Source: a virus. Taken from it: a stretch of DNA of 32,838 bases. The notes under the pieces are model-generated. The model searched no databases. It was not told where the DNA came from and saw only the letters and a program-made list of their open reading frames with translations. Within the stretch, counting starts at the first letter, position 1; every line of letters starts with the position of its first letter. Where the stretch lies: positions 1 to 32,838 of IMG/VR virus record IMGVR_UViG_3300010392_000413, one strand, 5' to 3'. The position numbers and the translations under genes were made by a program. Below, one piece after another: positions 1 to 9,413 of this stretch.

Positions 1-132
1 AAACGTCGCCGGGGTCCAGTCGATGGTGTGGAGGAGGGTGGCGCCAGCCTCTGGATACTCAGTCCTGCCGGTGTTCAACCCCGTCTGCAACCCATTACTA
101 TTGGGCAGGTATAGGCCAGTCTTCAACGCCAT
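1..132 (-). CDS. Distal late-operon protein, N-terminal fragment (runs off left edge)
   Basis: The first 44 codons are open from an ATG at 132 to the window edge, with no stop. The protein begins MALKTGLYLPNSNGLQTG. The preceding gene stops with TAA at 136-134, one base before this ATG (TAAGATG), so the two are very probably translated together. No family can be recognised from 44 residues. Its place at the end of a structural operon suggests a virion or host-range protein, which is inference only. Confidence 0.6.
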   Translation of the reverse strand, partial: MALKTGLYLPNSNGLQTGLNTGRTEYPEAGATLLHTIDWTPATF

Positions 133-133
133 C

Positions 134-520
134 TTAGTGAGTCTTCTTGATGCTCCAGTAGATCCTCACAGTACCGCTACCGGCACTACGGACGAACTTG
201 AACCGGACCATAGCCGAGCCCAGGTTACCCACATTGAACAGCTCCTGTGCTGCCGCACTAGCCGCCGCTGCAATGGTCACATCAGTGCTAGTCACCCAAT
301 CGTCATCCGTAGTCAACACTGGATTAGGAATACAGGTCTCCTGTAGTTCACTAGTCGTAGTAACTAGGTCAGATCCAGCTGTAGTATACTGTACCTGGAA
401 GGCAAATACGGAACCGTTAGGGACAACGATAGGATCTGTATAGATGGTGCTATCCGTACCATCGATGGTAAGTGCCCCAGTGTCTCCACCAGGGAAGGCT
501 GCTTTGTATCCACTAGGCAT
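134..520 (-). CDS. Small beta-rich virion protein (unknown)
   Basis: This 128-residue protein is rich in Thr, Ser, Val and Ala, with alternating hydrophobic residues that suggest beta structure. Residues near the end (RFKFVRSAGSGTVRIYWSIK) look like paired beta strands. The ATG at 520-518 overlaps the upstream TAA by one base (TAATG), and a GGAG ribosome site lies inside the upstream gene. It sits downstream of the large internal virion protein genes and is probably a minor structural or fibre-associated protein. I recognise no specific family. Confidence 0.65.
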   Translation of the reverse strand: MPSGYKAAFPGGDTGALTIDGTDSTIYTDPIVVPNGSVFAFQVQYTTAGSDLVTTTSELQETCIPNPVLTTDDDWVTSTDVTIAAAASAAAQELFNVGNLGSAMVRFKFVRSAGSGTVRIYWSIKKTH

Positions 521-2772
521 TATCTATTCTCCAATTTTTGAGCTGCTGTTGGTTGGTTGAGTCCAGTACTGGGTGCTTCTGGAGTAGGACCTGCCTGGAC
601 TGCTGCCTGGGCCTGCTCATCTAGAATTCTAAAATTATCTTGCAACTGGGGCATGATCATCAAGGTCGGATCTGTAGGTACATCGAATAGAAGACCAAGG
701 TTGACCCGCATATGATAATCGTTTTCCATCTTCTCAATGATGTTTGGATCTTCCATAATCCTCTTCTGCATTTCCGCAAAGTGAGCCGGCTCCAATTCCT
801 TGAGAACCTCTGCCGCCTCTGGGGTCAGCCTACCAGCCATAGCCCTCTCTACAATGCCGGCTGGATCGTGAACCGCCTCTGCATACCTGCCGAACTTGAT
901 TAGATCTTGGGGAGACGGCACCCAACGGTCACCAGCAATCGTTGTCATATTGCCTGGGTTGATGGGGAACTTCTCTGCTAGGTACTGGGTCTTTGTGAGT
1001 AGGCTGTTCTTGGTCAACTCTCCCAGCTCTGGGTCGATGACAGAGATGGCTGAAGTAGCCTCCCTCATCCTCTGAGCTAGAGCATCTGGGTTATTGACTA
1101 GGCCATTGACAGCTTTCATCTGAGCCTTGAACTTCTGGGCATCATTCTTCTTGCTAGCAATGTCGTCTTTTTCAGCCCCAGTGAGGACACCGTCAAAGCT
1201 TTTGTGAGCAGCCAACTGTACAGGGCCTCTAAGGAACTGCTTCCCGAATCGAGTGACAGCCCTACCGATTCTACCTTGAGAGCCCAACTGAGCCCGGACA
1301 GCAGAACCGATGTCTTTGTCTAGAACCTTAGCCGTTGCCTTTCGAGCAGCTAGGTTGCCTACAGCACCGATGCCCAAAGCCAAGTCTTGACCCAGCCCCA
1401 GCTTTGTGCCTGCAGTTCGACGGAGGCCACCTTCTGTAGCTCTGCCGATGAAGCTCTGACTAGCTTGACCCAGGAGCCCTGAGCCCTTCTTAGAGACAGC
1501 CCCCTTCACTACCCTAGACAGGAGAACACCCTGAAGGACAGTAGATGCTACGGGACCCAGATCTCCTAAGGCCGGCTCTGCAACCTCCAACCCAGCAATA
1601 GCTACTAGGTCTTTGAGGCCACCCCCTGCTTCGAAGGCACCCTCCTTACCTAGAAGGTCGTCAATCCTAGTCTTGATGGCAGCGTCAAAGGCCTCTCCTT
1701 GCTGAGCTAGGACCCCCCTAGTAGCAGCAGAGGCCTCCCCGCCGGCACCCAAACTCTCATCAATAGCCTTGACATACTTATCATAAGCACCGGCAGCCCG
1801 GATAGCAGCATCGTCTGAGCCACTCTCAAGGACTCGAATGAAGTCATCGGCTGTAACTGTCTTGGACCCTAGGGACTTTGCGAAGTCAGCCTTGGCCCTA
1901 CGGAGGTCTCCAGCAGCTAGACCTTGGAGCCCACCTGTGAACCCAGCAACATCATCGCCGGCACCCTTGGCAAACTTGGAGTACTCATCCAGGTTGTTGA
2001 AGTGAAGTCGAGCGGCCTCTCTAGCATTGACAGAGGTATTGTCTGAGGCTGAGAAGATCTGCTTAGTCCCTCTAGCCTTGATAGCTCTGCCGCCTAGAGT
2101 GAGAGCAGCCCCAGCACCTCCGAGGGCTCCACCCAGGACAGTGCCTAGAGCAGCCTCCTTCAAGATGTTAGCCGCTAGAGCTTCACCCGTGAGTGGCTTG
2201 TCGGTAATGACTGCGCTGCTAACCGCTTGACCAGCAGAGAACAGACCAGTCTCTAGAGCACCAGCAGCTACGCCTCTACCCAGGACACCAGCCTTTGCTA
2301 CGCCACCACCTCTAGTGATAGCATTAGCTCCCCTAGCAGCCAGCCCAGAGAGGCCAGTGAGGGCTCCAACACCAGCACCTGCTTGGCCACTGATGAGGCC
2401 TAGACCTACACCTGCCAGAGTGCCAGCAGTCCTAGCCCCGGGATGAACCTGGGCCCTAGCCAGAGTGCCACCAGGAGCTTCACCAAAGAGGCTACCTACA
2501 CCCTCGGAGAAGAGGGTACCTGCGCCTGGTATAAACGTATCAAGAGCACCTTCAGCGCCAGCCCTAGCTCCCTCACCAAAGCCACCATACCGCCGCTGTA
2601 GGTCAGCCCTCTGAGATGCCTCTACAGCTTCTGTAGGACTCTCAAAGTCTGCACCTCTCTCCCTAGCGGCAGCTGCCTCTTCAGGAGTATCAACGAGGAT
2701 AACCTCGCCAGCCTCCACCATACGGATCTTCCCCGATGGTGTAATGGCTGTTTTAGGTACCTTGGGTGGCAT
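520..2772 (-). CDS. Large internal virion / DNA-ejection-like protein (750 aa)
   Basis: Residues about 100-230 hold several long Gly/Ala/Leu-rich stretches (for example GTLAGVGLGLISGQAGAG and LGTVLGGALGGAGAAL) that could insert into membranes. Further Ala/Gly-rich helices follow to about residue 490, and the C-terminal third is more polar and helical. Podoviruses carry internal core proteins of this size and composition that are ejected to form a channel through the host envelope, and the position after the nozzle gene fits that role. I see no lysozyme or transglycosylase motif. It is coupled by TAATG to both neighbours. The assignment rests on composition and context, not on a family match. 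Confidence 0.6.
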   Translation of the reverse strand: MPPKVPKTAITPSGKIRMVEAGEVILVDTPEEAAAARERGADFESPTEAVEASQRADLQRRYGGFGEGARAGAEGALDTFIPGAGTLFSEGVGSLFGEAPGGTLARAQVHPGARTAGTLAGVGLGLISGQAGAGVGALTGLSGLAARGANAITRGGGVAKAGVLGRGVAAGALETGLFSAGQAVSSAVITDKPLTGEALAANILKEAALGTVLGGALGGAGAALTLGGRAIKARGTKQIFSASDNTSVNAREAARLHFNNLDEYSKFAKGAGDDVAGFTGGLQGLAAGDLRRAKADFAKSLGSKTVTADDFIRVLESGSDDAAIRAAGAYDKYVKAIDESLGAGGEASAATRGVLAQQGEAFDAAIKTRIDDLLGKEGAFEAGGGLKDLVAIAGLEVAEPALGDLGPVASTVLQGVLLSRVVKGAVSKKGSGLLGQASQSFIGRATEGGLRRTAGTKLGLGQDLALGIGAVGNLAARKATAKVLDKDIGSAVRAQLGSQGRIGRAVTRFGKQFLRGPVQLAAHKSFDGVLTGAEKDDIASKKNDAQKFKAQMKAVNGLVNNPDALAQRMREATSAISVIDPELGELTKNSLLTKTQYLAEKFPINPGNMTTIAGDRWVPSPQDLIKFGRYAEAVHDPAGIVERAMAGRLTPEAAEVLKELEPAHFAEMQKRIMEDPNIIEKMENDYHMRVNLGLLFDVPTDPTLMIMPQLQDNFRILDEQAQAAVQAGPTPEAPSTGLNQPTAAQKLENR

Positions 2773-5132
2773 TAGAAGGTCATAAGATCAGGGGGAGTCT
2801 GAAGCAGTTTGCCTCCTGCCGCATCCTTAGCCGCCTTCTTCTCAGCCTGCTCAAACTTTTTAGCGTTCAACCGCATACCAGCCTCGATGTCCTTTACAAT
2901 CTCCTGAGTCTCCTTGTAGACCTTAGGATCTCCCTTCTTAAAGTCGTTTAGTCTGCTCTTGAGCATGGTCAGAGTACCTGAACCATTGTGATGTTTGGCG
3001 ATGATACCAGATTCTGGATTAAGGGCATCCGGGGAGTCAACCAAGCGGAAGAAGTTATACGCCGCTGTCCTAACTCGGGAGATATCCTCTGCATCTTCCA
3101 GGATATTCTGGACCTGCTTGAGGGTGGGGTTGACATCCTCATCCTTGCCTTTGCTGGGCATGATGCCTTTGAGGCTAGTCTTGGGATTAGTGAATTGCAG
3201 CTCCTGCCCCTCTTGGAGGTGAGCCTGAATTGTGGTCCTACCCTCAAAGATAGCATTGTCCTTAGCCTCTCGGAATCGAGACATAACCATCTCATCCCCA
3301 GCCCACTGAAGTAGAGCAAGAGGGTTCTTACCACCTCGGGCATTCTGCACAACCTTGAGGTCTTCCTCACTGAGGCCTCGACCCTGGCTGATAATATACG
3401 CCTGGTCAATCTCAGCTGCAATCTGCTTAGCCATGATGACCCGCTCAGAAGTGGGCATACCCTTGCCACCTTCCCCAGCTAGCAACTGAAGCTTGTTAAT
3501 ACCTTTGATGAGCTGGTACCTAGCAAAGAGCTGCTTGCCCGCATCCTTGGCAATCTCTTTGTCTTGGAAGTCCACAGCAGGCTGTCTAGTGAGGACATTA
3601 CCCGCTGCATCCTTGGTAACAACTTCCCAACCATAGGCTTTAATCCGCCTCTCTGTAGGCTTCATGCCCTTGGCAATACCCTTATCAGTACCACCGCCAC
3701 CGCCTTTGCCCTTCTTCTTGAGCATTGCTGTCCGGGCAGCGATGAGGGAACCAGCGACCTTCAAGGCAGCATTCTGCCATCGGTCTTCCAGTTCAGCTAG
3801 CTGCAACTGAGCCGCCGCCAAAGCCTTCTCGTCCATGTTGCCAGCCATCTCCTTGTTTAGGACAGCGATGGCACCAGAGATCTTATTCATAGCACTCTTG
3901 GCCAGGGCAGCATTCTTTAGCTGAGTCAGCCTCTCATCGTCCAACTGATCTTGACGAAGGTGGCCCCTCTCCTGGATAATCTTGTTCAGGTTAGCTTCCT
4001 GAGCTGCCAGATCTGTCCGCATAGCATTGTCTAGGGCAGTGATGATGGGGTTGCCACCACCAAGGGTACCCTGCTTAAGCTGCAATGCTCTGTACAGACC
4101 GGAGCTATAGCCAAGGAGGAGCTTCTCTCCCAATCCCTTATCCTGCCAAGATGCTGCCGGATTAATAGACCCGCTTCGATACTGTTCATCCAACTCTGCA
4201 ATGGAAGAGAACCTATTGACAGCCCTCCCCATCATATCGTTGAAGTTAGCTTCTTCCTCTTCGGTCAGCTTGTTCAAGGTCTCGACCTCCGTCTGGAATC
4301 GATCCTCCATAGCCGCCTGGTCTACGGTAGCAACCTTCCTCTGAGCCTCAATAGCTTCGATGTAAGCGTCCTTAGACCCACCGATGAACTCAGAGACACC
4401 CTCTCCCAAAGACTGCGCTAGCGGCCCTGGGAGGATGCCTGAGAGGATGTTGGTAATCGTAGTAGCATCTTCAATATGCCTAGTCTCTCTGGCAACCCGG
4501 GCCCTGTACTCTTCCCTCTGCTGCTGAGTGGGAGGTACATAGCTCATCTGGGATTCCATCTCTGCTGGAGATGTACCCATACCCTCCTGGGGTAGTATAG
4601 TCGGGTCTACTTCACCAGGAGCCAATGGCCCCGGATCTACGTCACCAGCTTGCACACCCTGGATTAGGTCAATGTCGGACTGCCTCTGCATAGCAGCCTC
4701 TGCCTCTTCTGGGGTCCTAAGCTCCAGCCCCCCACCGGGGAAGCCGAACTGAGCCCTCTCTGCAGTCATTGTTGCTAGGCCCTGGTCCATAGCCGTGGGC
4801 GTAGAAGAGACTGGAGGAGTCAACGCCAGATCGCCTAAGCTGAACCTGTGCATCCGGCTATCGGCCAATCGCTGCTGGTCCGCTTCCATAAACTCGTCAA
4901 AGGAGGGAGCTGCTTTCTTCCCTCTCTTCCTCTTTACAGTAGAGCCAATCTTCTTGTTAGACTCGGCTAGGCTCTTATTGACTGCATCAATAGCTGCCTT
5001 CTCTGCCGCTGCCTGCTTTAGAGCCTCTTCTGCCGCCTTCTGTTTGTCGTGGGCCGCTGCTGCTTCTGCATCAAAGTCAATGACGTTGCCATTTCTACCG
5101 TAAGTGTAAAAGTCTTCTTTGGGACCGGCCAT
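2772..5132 (-). CDS. Large coiled-coil internal virion protein (786 aa)
   Basis: The protein is almost entirely charged and helical, rich in Lys, Glu, Ala and Gln. Residues about 20-75 are a Lys/Ala coiled-coil-like segment, residues 210-460 are long amphipathic helices, and a Gly-rich break with a run of five Gly follows the Lys cluster near residue 475. There is no signal peptide or recognisable enzymatic motif. With its neighbours it forms a trio of large proteins after the tail nozzle, as expected for core or ejection proteins of a short-tailed phage. Start and stop both overlap the neighbouring genes as TAATG. Function is inferred from composition and place. Confidence 0.6.
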   Translation of the reverse strand: MAGPKEDFYTYGRNGNVIDFDAEAAAAHDKQKAAEEALKQAAAEKAAIDAVNKSLAESNKKIGSTVKRKRGKKAAPSFDEFMEADQQRLADSRMHRFSLGDLALTPPVSSTPTAMDQGLATMTAERAQFGFPGGGLELRTPEEAEAAMQRQSDIDLIQGVQAGDVDPGPLAPGEVDPTILPQEGMGTSPAEMESQMSYVPPTQQQREEYRARVARETRHIEDATTITNILSGILPGPLAQSLGEGVSEFIGGSKDAYIEAIEAQRKVATVDQAAMEDRFQTEVETLNKLTEEEEANFNDMMGRAVNRFSSIAELDEQYRSGSINPAASWQDKGLGEKLLLGYSSGLYRALQLKQGTLGGGNPIITALDNAMRTDLAAQEANLNKIIQERGHLRQDQLDDERLTQLKNAALAKSAMNKISGAIAVLNKEMAGNMDEKALAAAQLQLAELEDRWQNAALKVAGSLIAARTAMLKKKGKGGGGGTDKGIAKGMKPTERRIKAYGWEVVTKDAAGNVLTRQPAVDFQDKEIAKDAGKQLFARYQLIKGINKLQLLAGEGGKGMPTSERVIMAKQIAAEIDQAYIISQGRGLSEEDLKVVQNARGGKNPLALLQWAGDEMVMSRFREAKDNAIFEGRTTIQAHLQEGQELQFTNPKTSLKGIMPSKGKDEDVNPTLKQVQNILEDAEDISRVRTAAYNFFRLVDSPDALNPESGIIAKHHNGSGTLTMLKSRLNDFKKGDPKVYKETQEIVKDIEAGMRLNAKKFEQAEKKAAKDAAGGKLLQTPPDLMTF

Positions 5133-5404
5133 TATGGACCTCCTAGAAACTCTTCTTCAAGGGTTTCCCACTCAGCTTCCATGTCAACCTCTTCATTGGG
5201 GACAACAGCGCCACCCATCATGGCAGCTTCGAAGTCACCATCCTCACCCTCTAGCTGAAACTCAGCCCCATCCTGTGAGACATCGGGTAGAGCCCCTGGG
5301 TTATTAATGACCTGGACTAGAGGTGGAAGCCTGATAGGTGCAGGTACATTGAGCATACCCCCTAAAGGGCCTGACTTGGGTCGACCTGTATCATCTATGG
5401 GCAT
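5132..5404 (-). CDS. Small acidic virion-operon protein (90 aa)
   Basis: The N-terminal half is Pro-rich (VPAPIRLPPLVQVINNPGALP) and the C-terminal half is strongly acidic, ending in a Glu cluster. No family is recognised. It is tied to both neighbours by TAATG overlaps, so it should be made in step with the internal virion proteins and may be a chaperone or minor component. That role is inferred. Confidence 0.6.
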   Translation of the reverse strand: MPIDDTGRPKSGPLGGMLNVPAPIRLPPLVQVINNPGALPDVSQDGAEFQLEGEDGDFEAAMMGGAVVPNEEVDMEAEWETLEEEFLGGP

Positions 5405-6336
5405 TAGCCTAGCCCCCTACCGCCGCCTAGAATCTCATTTGGGTACTGTTGAGTAGGTCTACCTGGGCCAACTGTACGAGCACCATCCATCTCTTCCTGA
5501 GCCTTCTGCTGCCAGGTTCGCTGATCCCTGGGCCGTCTAGCCAAGACCTCTCCCCAGCCAACCAGTTGAGCGTTTAGCATATCTTGATGAGTGAGGTCAT
5601 TAACCCTCTGTCCAGGGGATGCCAAGACACCGAATCGACCAGTACGGTCGCCAGTGTAGGCCAGCTGTCCAGTTTGGTTCAATCGGAACAGACCTTCATT
5701 GCCTCTGAGCCTGCCCATCTGTGCCCTGAGGCTTTGGTCCTGCAACCCACCAGCCAGTCCAGCCGCAGCTGAAGTACCAGCTAGCTGAGCCTGCAAATCT
5801 GCTTGAGTGCCTGTAATGCCGGCTTGACCAGAGATGTTAGCTAGAGAGCCAGCTAGGGTTCTGTTAGCCAAACCAGCAGCATTCCTACCAGAGGCTGCCC
5901 TTAGCCCTCTTTGCTCTTGACCAGCGGCTGCAACTTGACCACCCAATCGACGATCAATATTCTCTTGAGCTACACCCTGGCCCCGGGCATTGGCCATCTG
6001 CATCTGCAGTAGGTCCCTCTGCATCTGGGCCTCTGGGCTCTGATTGAACTGGTCAAAGAACATATTGTTCTGAGCCATGGCCTGATTGACACCAGCAGGC
6101 ATGTAGTCCTCTCGACTCATGCCTCGGAACTCATTGTTTAGGAGGTCATTCCGCCTCTGCTGTGGGCTCTTGCCCTGATTGAGGATACCAGAACCGCCTA
6201 GAGCTGCACCAGCGGCCGCTCCCCAGGGACTACCAGTAGCCATGAAGCCACCCAGGCCACCCTGCAGGGCACCACCCCAAGAGGGACCTCCGCCACCACC
6301 AAAGTGTCTACCTTTTCTGTTTCTCCAGTCGGCCAT
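5404..6336 (-). CDS. Gly/Ala/Gln-rich internal virion protein (310 aa)
   Basis: The N-terminus is Gly-rich, with a run of five Gly near residue 14, followed by a hydrophobic Gly/Ala stretch (residues about 24-50: GGALQGGLGGF, AAAGAALGG) that could be membrane-active. The central part is a Gln/Ala-rich helix with repeated QAxLA-like patterns, and the C-terminus is basic. Small internal core proteins of podoviruses share this layout. It lies directly downstream of the nozzle gene and is coupled by TAATG at both ends. No enzymatic motif is visible. Confidence 0.6.
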   Translation of the reverse strand: MADWRNRKGRHFGGGGGPSWGGALQGGLGGFMATGSPWGAAAGAALGGSGILNQGKSPQQRRNDLLNNEFRGMSREDYMPAGVNQAMAQNNMFFDQFNQSPEAQMQRDLLQMQMANARGQGVAQENIDRRLGGQVAAAGQEQRGLRAASGRNAAGLANRTLAGSLANISGQAGITGTQADLQAQLAGTSAAAGLAGGLQDQSLRAQMGRLRGNEGLFRLNQTGQLAYTGDRTGRFGVLASPGQRVNDLTHQDMLNAQLVGWGEVLARRPRDQRTWQQKAQEEMDGARTVGPGRPTQQYPNEILGGGRGLG

Positions 6337-9300
6337 TAGATTGTTTTACTCCCCGGTAGCTTAAATGTATCGTCGTAGCCGCCAGCTTCGATGGCTAGTC
6401 CTGTGAGTTCAAAAGATGCTCCTAGATCTGTTTCTGGAGGAATCTCAGTTAGTGTTAGTTGCACAGCCATGATCCGCTGATCTCTCAAGATATGGCCCAC
6501 CTGATAGACTCTATCCGGCTTGGTACCGTCACCGATACCGAGGGCATCACCGCCGCCTAGGGTAGCAGGGCCACCAAGGGTGCTATTGTTTAGGGCCACA
6601 CTAGTATCCCAGCTTTTCCTATAGGCATCATACTCTCGGTAGTTGAAGGCCACCGTAACCTGCAAGTCATGATCGCTAAGGTAGTTACCCAGAAGGACTG
6701 CCTTCCGAATATGCCACCGCTGCTGTAGTCCAGAGGGTCGGATCCAAGGAAACTTCACCTCCGCCGTAATCACAGACCCCGCGTCTAGGTACCCAGAGTA
6801 GCTCTTGTACACGGAGGCACCGTCTGATCTGAGGTAGTAGTAGGTATCGTTGATAACCGTAGCAGCTAAACCGCCATGATCCGTGTAGGTAGTCCACAGG
6901 TTATGCTCATAGTCATAGACCAGGGTCCTGCCAGACTCTGATAGGAAGATGACAATCTGGTCATCCGGTACCAGGGTCGAGGCTACAAAGGTATCACTGT
7001 TGTAAGCTTCCACAGGAGCGCCGATGTAGTTAACAGCCTCTCCTCGATTGAGCCAGTAAATGCCCTTATCGCTTTGGAACATGACACCCTGAGCTACCCT
7101 CTCGATAGTCCTCTTGTCCTTGCAGCCAGCATCCGTCCTGATCAGCCTAGGGATAGAGTAGGAGCCAATACCCAAAGCATTGGGGCCCTCTCCTGAGGAC
7201 ATGTACATCCTGTCCCTCTTGAACATAACCAGCTTATTGTCTAGAGTCGCCAGTCCAGTGATGTCACCACCATCTGGAGGCACCTGGATATACAGCCCCT
7301 CGTTGAAGTTCGGTGGGGTGTTGTCTGTGCTCCTCTTAGAGAAGTACACCCTGTCCTTGTTAGCTACGAAAATACGATCGTCATGACTAAGTAGAGCAGT
7401 GCCAGCAACAGGAGCAACATGGTCCAACTCGCCACTAGATAGGTATAATACTTCACCGGCTTTGAGGTCATCGTCTGCAGTGCTGTCTATGAAAGTAAAA
7501 GGTCCACTAGCCAGTGATACACCTGGATACAGACTGCCACTATTATGAGGCACCCTAAAAGCAAGGGCAACACTATCCGAATGAGTGCGGTACACAGCAG
7601 CTCGGACATCCGATTTCCAAGTGACATTGAGGTCTGGGATGACGATTGTGACATTGTCTGTGCCTGGGTTCTCCATGTTGTCCATGGTGATAGGGACAGC
7701 TGCCGACTGATGCCTATTCCCTTGGTGATCGTACCACTCGTAAACTACGTAGTAGAGGTAGGTATTGGTATGTCCACCATCCGTCCGCTGGATAGTGAAG
7801 GGCTGGTTCTCTACCGCATAGTCTAAGGTAGCTCCAGAAACAGTGATACCAGACGCACTCTTGTCCAGCTCTGGGTAGATGAGGAACCCTGCCTCTGCTA
7901 GAGAGACGCCATCGTACTGCCAGACCAGGGAGCCACCCATGTAAAGGTTGCCCTCTGCTGTGACTGCATCCACACCAAAGCCACTCTGCGTGAGGGTGAA
8001 TAGCTCTATCCCCTCCTGAGTGTAGGCGTCTGCCTGGCTATCGTCAACGTCCACTCTCTGCTTGACAGCGACTGGGAATGATAGTGCATTTGCACTATCC
8101 CTGTGACTATCTGGATAGGGCTTGGTAGTGTTAAGGGAAGCTAAGCCTCTAGCGAAACTGGAGATAGGATTGCCACTGGAATTGTATACCAAGACAGTGG
8201 ACTGCAGCTGAGAGGAATAAAAGAGGGGCACCACCCAGGAGGCATCCTGCCCGGCAGAGAAGTCGTCGAAGTCTTCTGTCCTAACTGGCTTAGCCGCTAG
8301 GACTACATCTTGAGCAAAGGTTCTTTGAGCGGCATCCCAGGAGGAAATGCTTCTCTCTCGGATGAAGGTATCGGTGCCGTCTGTGTATAGGATCTCCCAG
8401 AACTGAGCCCCATCGCTGATATCTACAGCAACACTGGTAGCATAGGTATAGGCTGTGGATGAGCCAATCTCTAGATCATTAGCAGCAATAAGGCCAGCAG
8501 CATCAGTAGTGACAACAAAGCACCGAGTAGCACTAGACACACCATAGCAAACCGACCACAGGTAACCATAGGCTACAGCTGTGTCCGTAACGTCAATGGG
8601 TTTGCTATTAGCCTTGACATCGATAAACCGTTCGACCCCACTCGTAGTCGGCATCGTAGTATCTTCCTCTTGGAAGGCACCAGTCTTGTCTACAGTGAAG
8701 GCTCGGACATCCCCACCAGTCTCCTTGTACGCTAGCAAGCCTAGTTGACCCTCTACCGAGTAGCCGAAGTCATACAGGTTGTCCGTGTGCAAATCTGTGA
8801 GGAGCAGGAACCTGGACGTTGGTTCTGGGTTATTGGCTGAGAACTGGAGGAAGCTAATACTGGCAGCTGCTGTGTCCAGGTAGGACAGGAGGATACCGGA
8901 CTCAGTCTCCTGTACCTGGGACCGAGTAGCCCCAGCTGTAATCAACGTTGGGCCCTTCAGGACCGTTGTGCCGTCAGCGGATAGGACCGAGTAGTAGTCC
9001 CCGTCACCGTTGGCCCAGGCATAGACTCGGATAGTACCATCAGTGGCAGAGGAGACATTGGTCTGAGCTGTGGGTAGATCGCTAACTCTTTGGCTGCTCT
9101 CTTGATAGAGGGCGAAGTCCCCCTTGTCAATCCACCTGTCCTGGTTCTGAGAGTAAGAGTACAGCTTAGTAGCAGATGCTGCCACCAACTCATCCTCTCG
9201 ATTAGCCAGAACCTTGAGCCCGGAGATAGAGGTATCATCCAGGTCTTCCATACTGACACCAGTGTACCCAGTCCGCTTAGTCAGGGAGCCATGCTTGTTG

Positions 9301-9413
9301 AACACCATATTCTTGATGTCCAAGAAGGAGGGCAGAGTGACCAGCTTCTCATCAGTCTTGGTATCCAAGCCCCCAGATAGTGGGAACTCGTATGTCTCCA
9401 GATTAACCGGCAT
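6336..9413 (-). CDS. Tail nozzle / tail-tube hub protein (T7 gp12 or P22 gp10-like)
   Basis: The 1025-residue protein starts with a pattern typical of nozzle and stabilisation proteins of short-tailed phages: GGLDTKTDEKLV near residue 14, then SFLDIKNMVFNKHGSLTKRTGY. The rest is beta-rich with repeated blade-like units, and includes VDHVAP- and YFSKRSTDN-like loops between residues 660 and 720. The family forms the hexameric tube below the adaptor. The neighbours fit: fibre-like and adaptor genes lie upstream and internal virion proteins downstream. It is coupled by TAATG at both ends. The family assignment is from pattern recognition, since no search was possible. Confidence 0.75.
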   Translation of the reverse strand: MPVNLETYEFPLSGGLDTKTDEKLVTLPSFLDIKNMVFNKHGSLTKRTGYTGVSMEDLDDTSISGLKVLANREDELVAASATKLYSYSQNQDRWIDKGDFALYQESSQRVSDLPTAQTNVSSATDGTIRVYAWANGDGDYYSVLSADGTTVLKGPTLITAGATRSQVQETESGILLSYLDTAAASISFLQFSANNPEPTSRFLLLTDLHTDNLYDFGYSVEGQLGLLAYKETGGDVRAFTVDKTGAFQEEDTTMPTTSGVERFIDVKANSKPIDVTDTAVAYGYLWSVCYGVSSATRCFVVTTDAAGLIAANDLEIGSSTAYTYATSVAVDISDGAQFWEILYTDGTDTFIRERSISSWDAAQRTFAQDVVLAAKPVRTEDFDDFSAGQDASWVVPLFYSSQLQSTVLVYNSSGNPISSFARGLASLNTTKPYPDSHRDSANALSFPVAVKQRVDVDDSQADAYTQEGIELFTLTQSGFGVDAVTAEGNLYMGGSLVWQYDGVSLAEAGFLIYPELDKSASGITVSGATLDYAVENQPFTIQRTDGGHTNTYLYYVVYEWYDHQGNRHQSAAVPITMDNMENPGTDNVTIVIPDLNVTWKSDVRAAVYRTHSDSVALAFRVPHNSGSLYPGVSLASGPFTFIDSTADDDLKAGEVLYLSSGELDHVAPVAGTALLSHDDRIFVANKDRVYFSKRSTDNTPPNFNEGLYIQVPPDGGDITGLATLDNKLVMFKRDRMYMSSGEGPNALGIGSYSIPRLIRTDAGCKDKRTIERVAQGVMFQSDKGIYWLNRGEAVNYIGAPVEAYNSDTFVASTLVPDDQIVIFLSESGRTLVYDYEHNLWTTYTDHGGLAATVINDTYYYLRSDGASVYKSYSGYLDAGSVITAEVKFPWIRPSGLQQRWHIRKAVLLGNYLSDHDLQVTVAFNYREYDAYRKSWDTSVALNNSTLGGPATLGGGDALGIGDGTKPDRVYQVGHILRDQRIMAVQLTLTEIPPETDLGASFELTGLAIEAGGYDDTFKLPGSKTI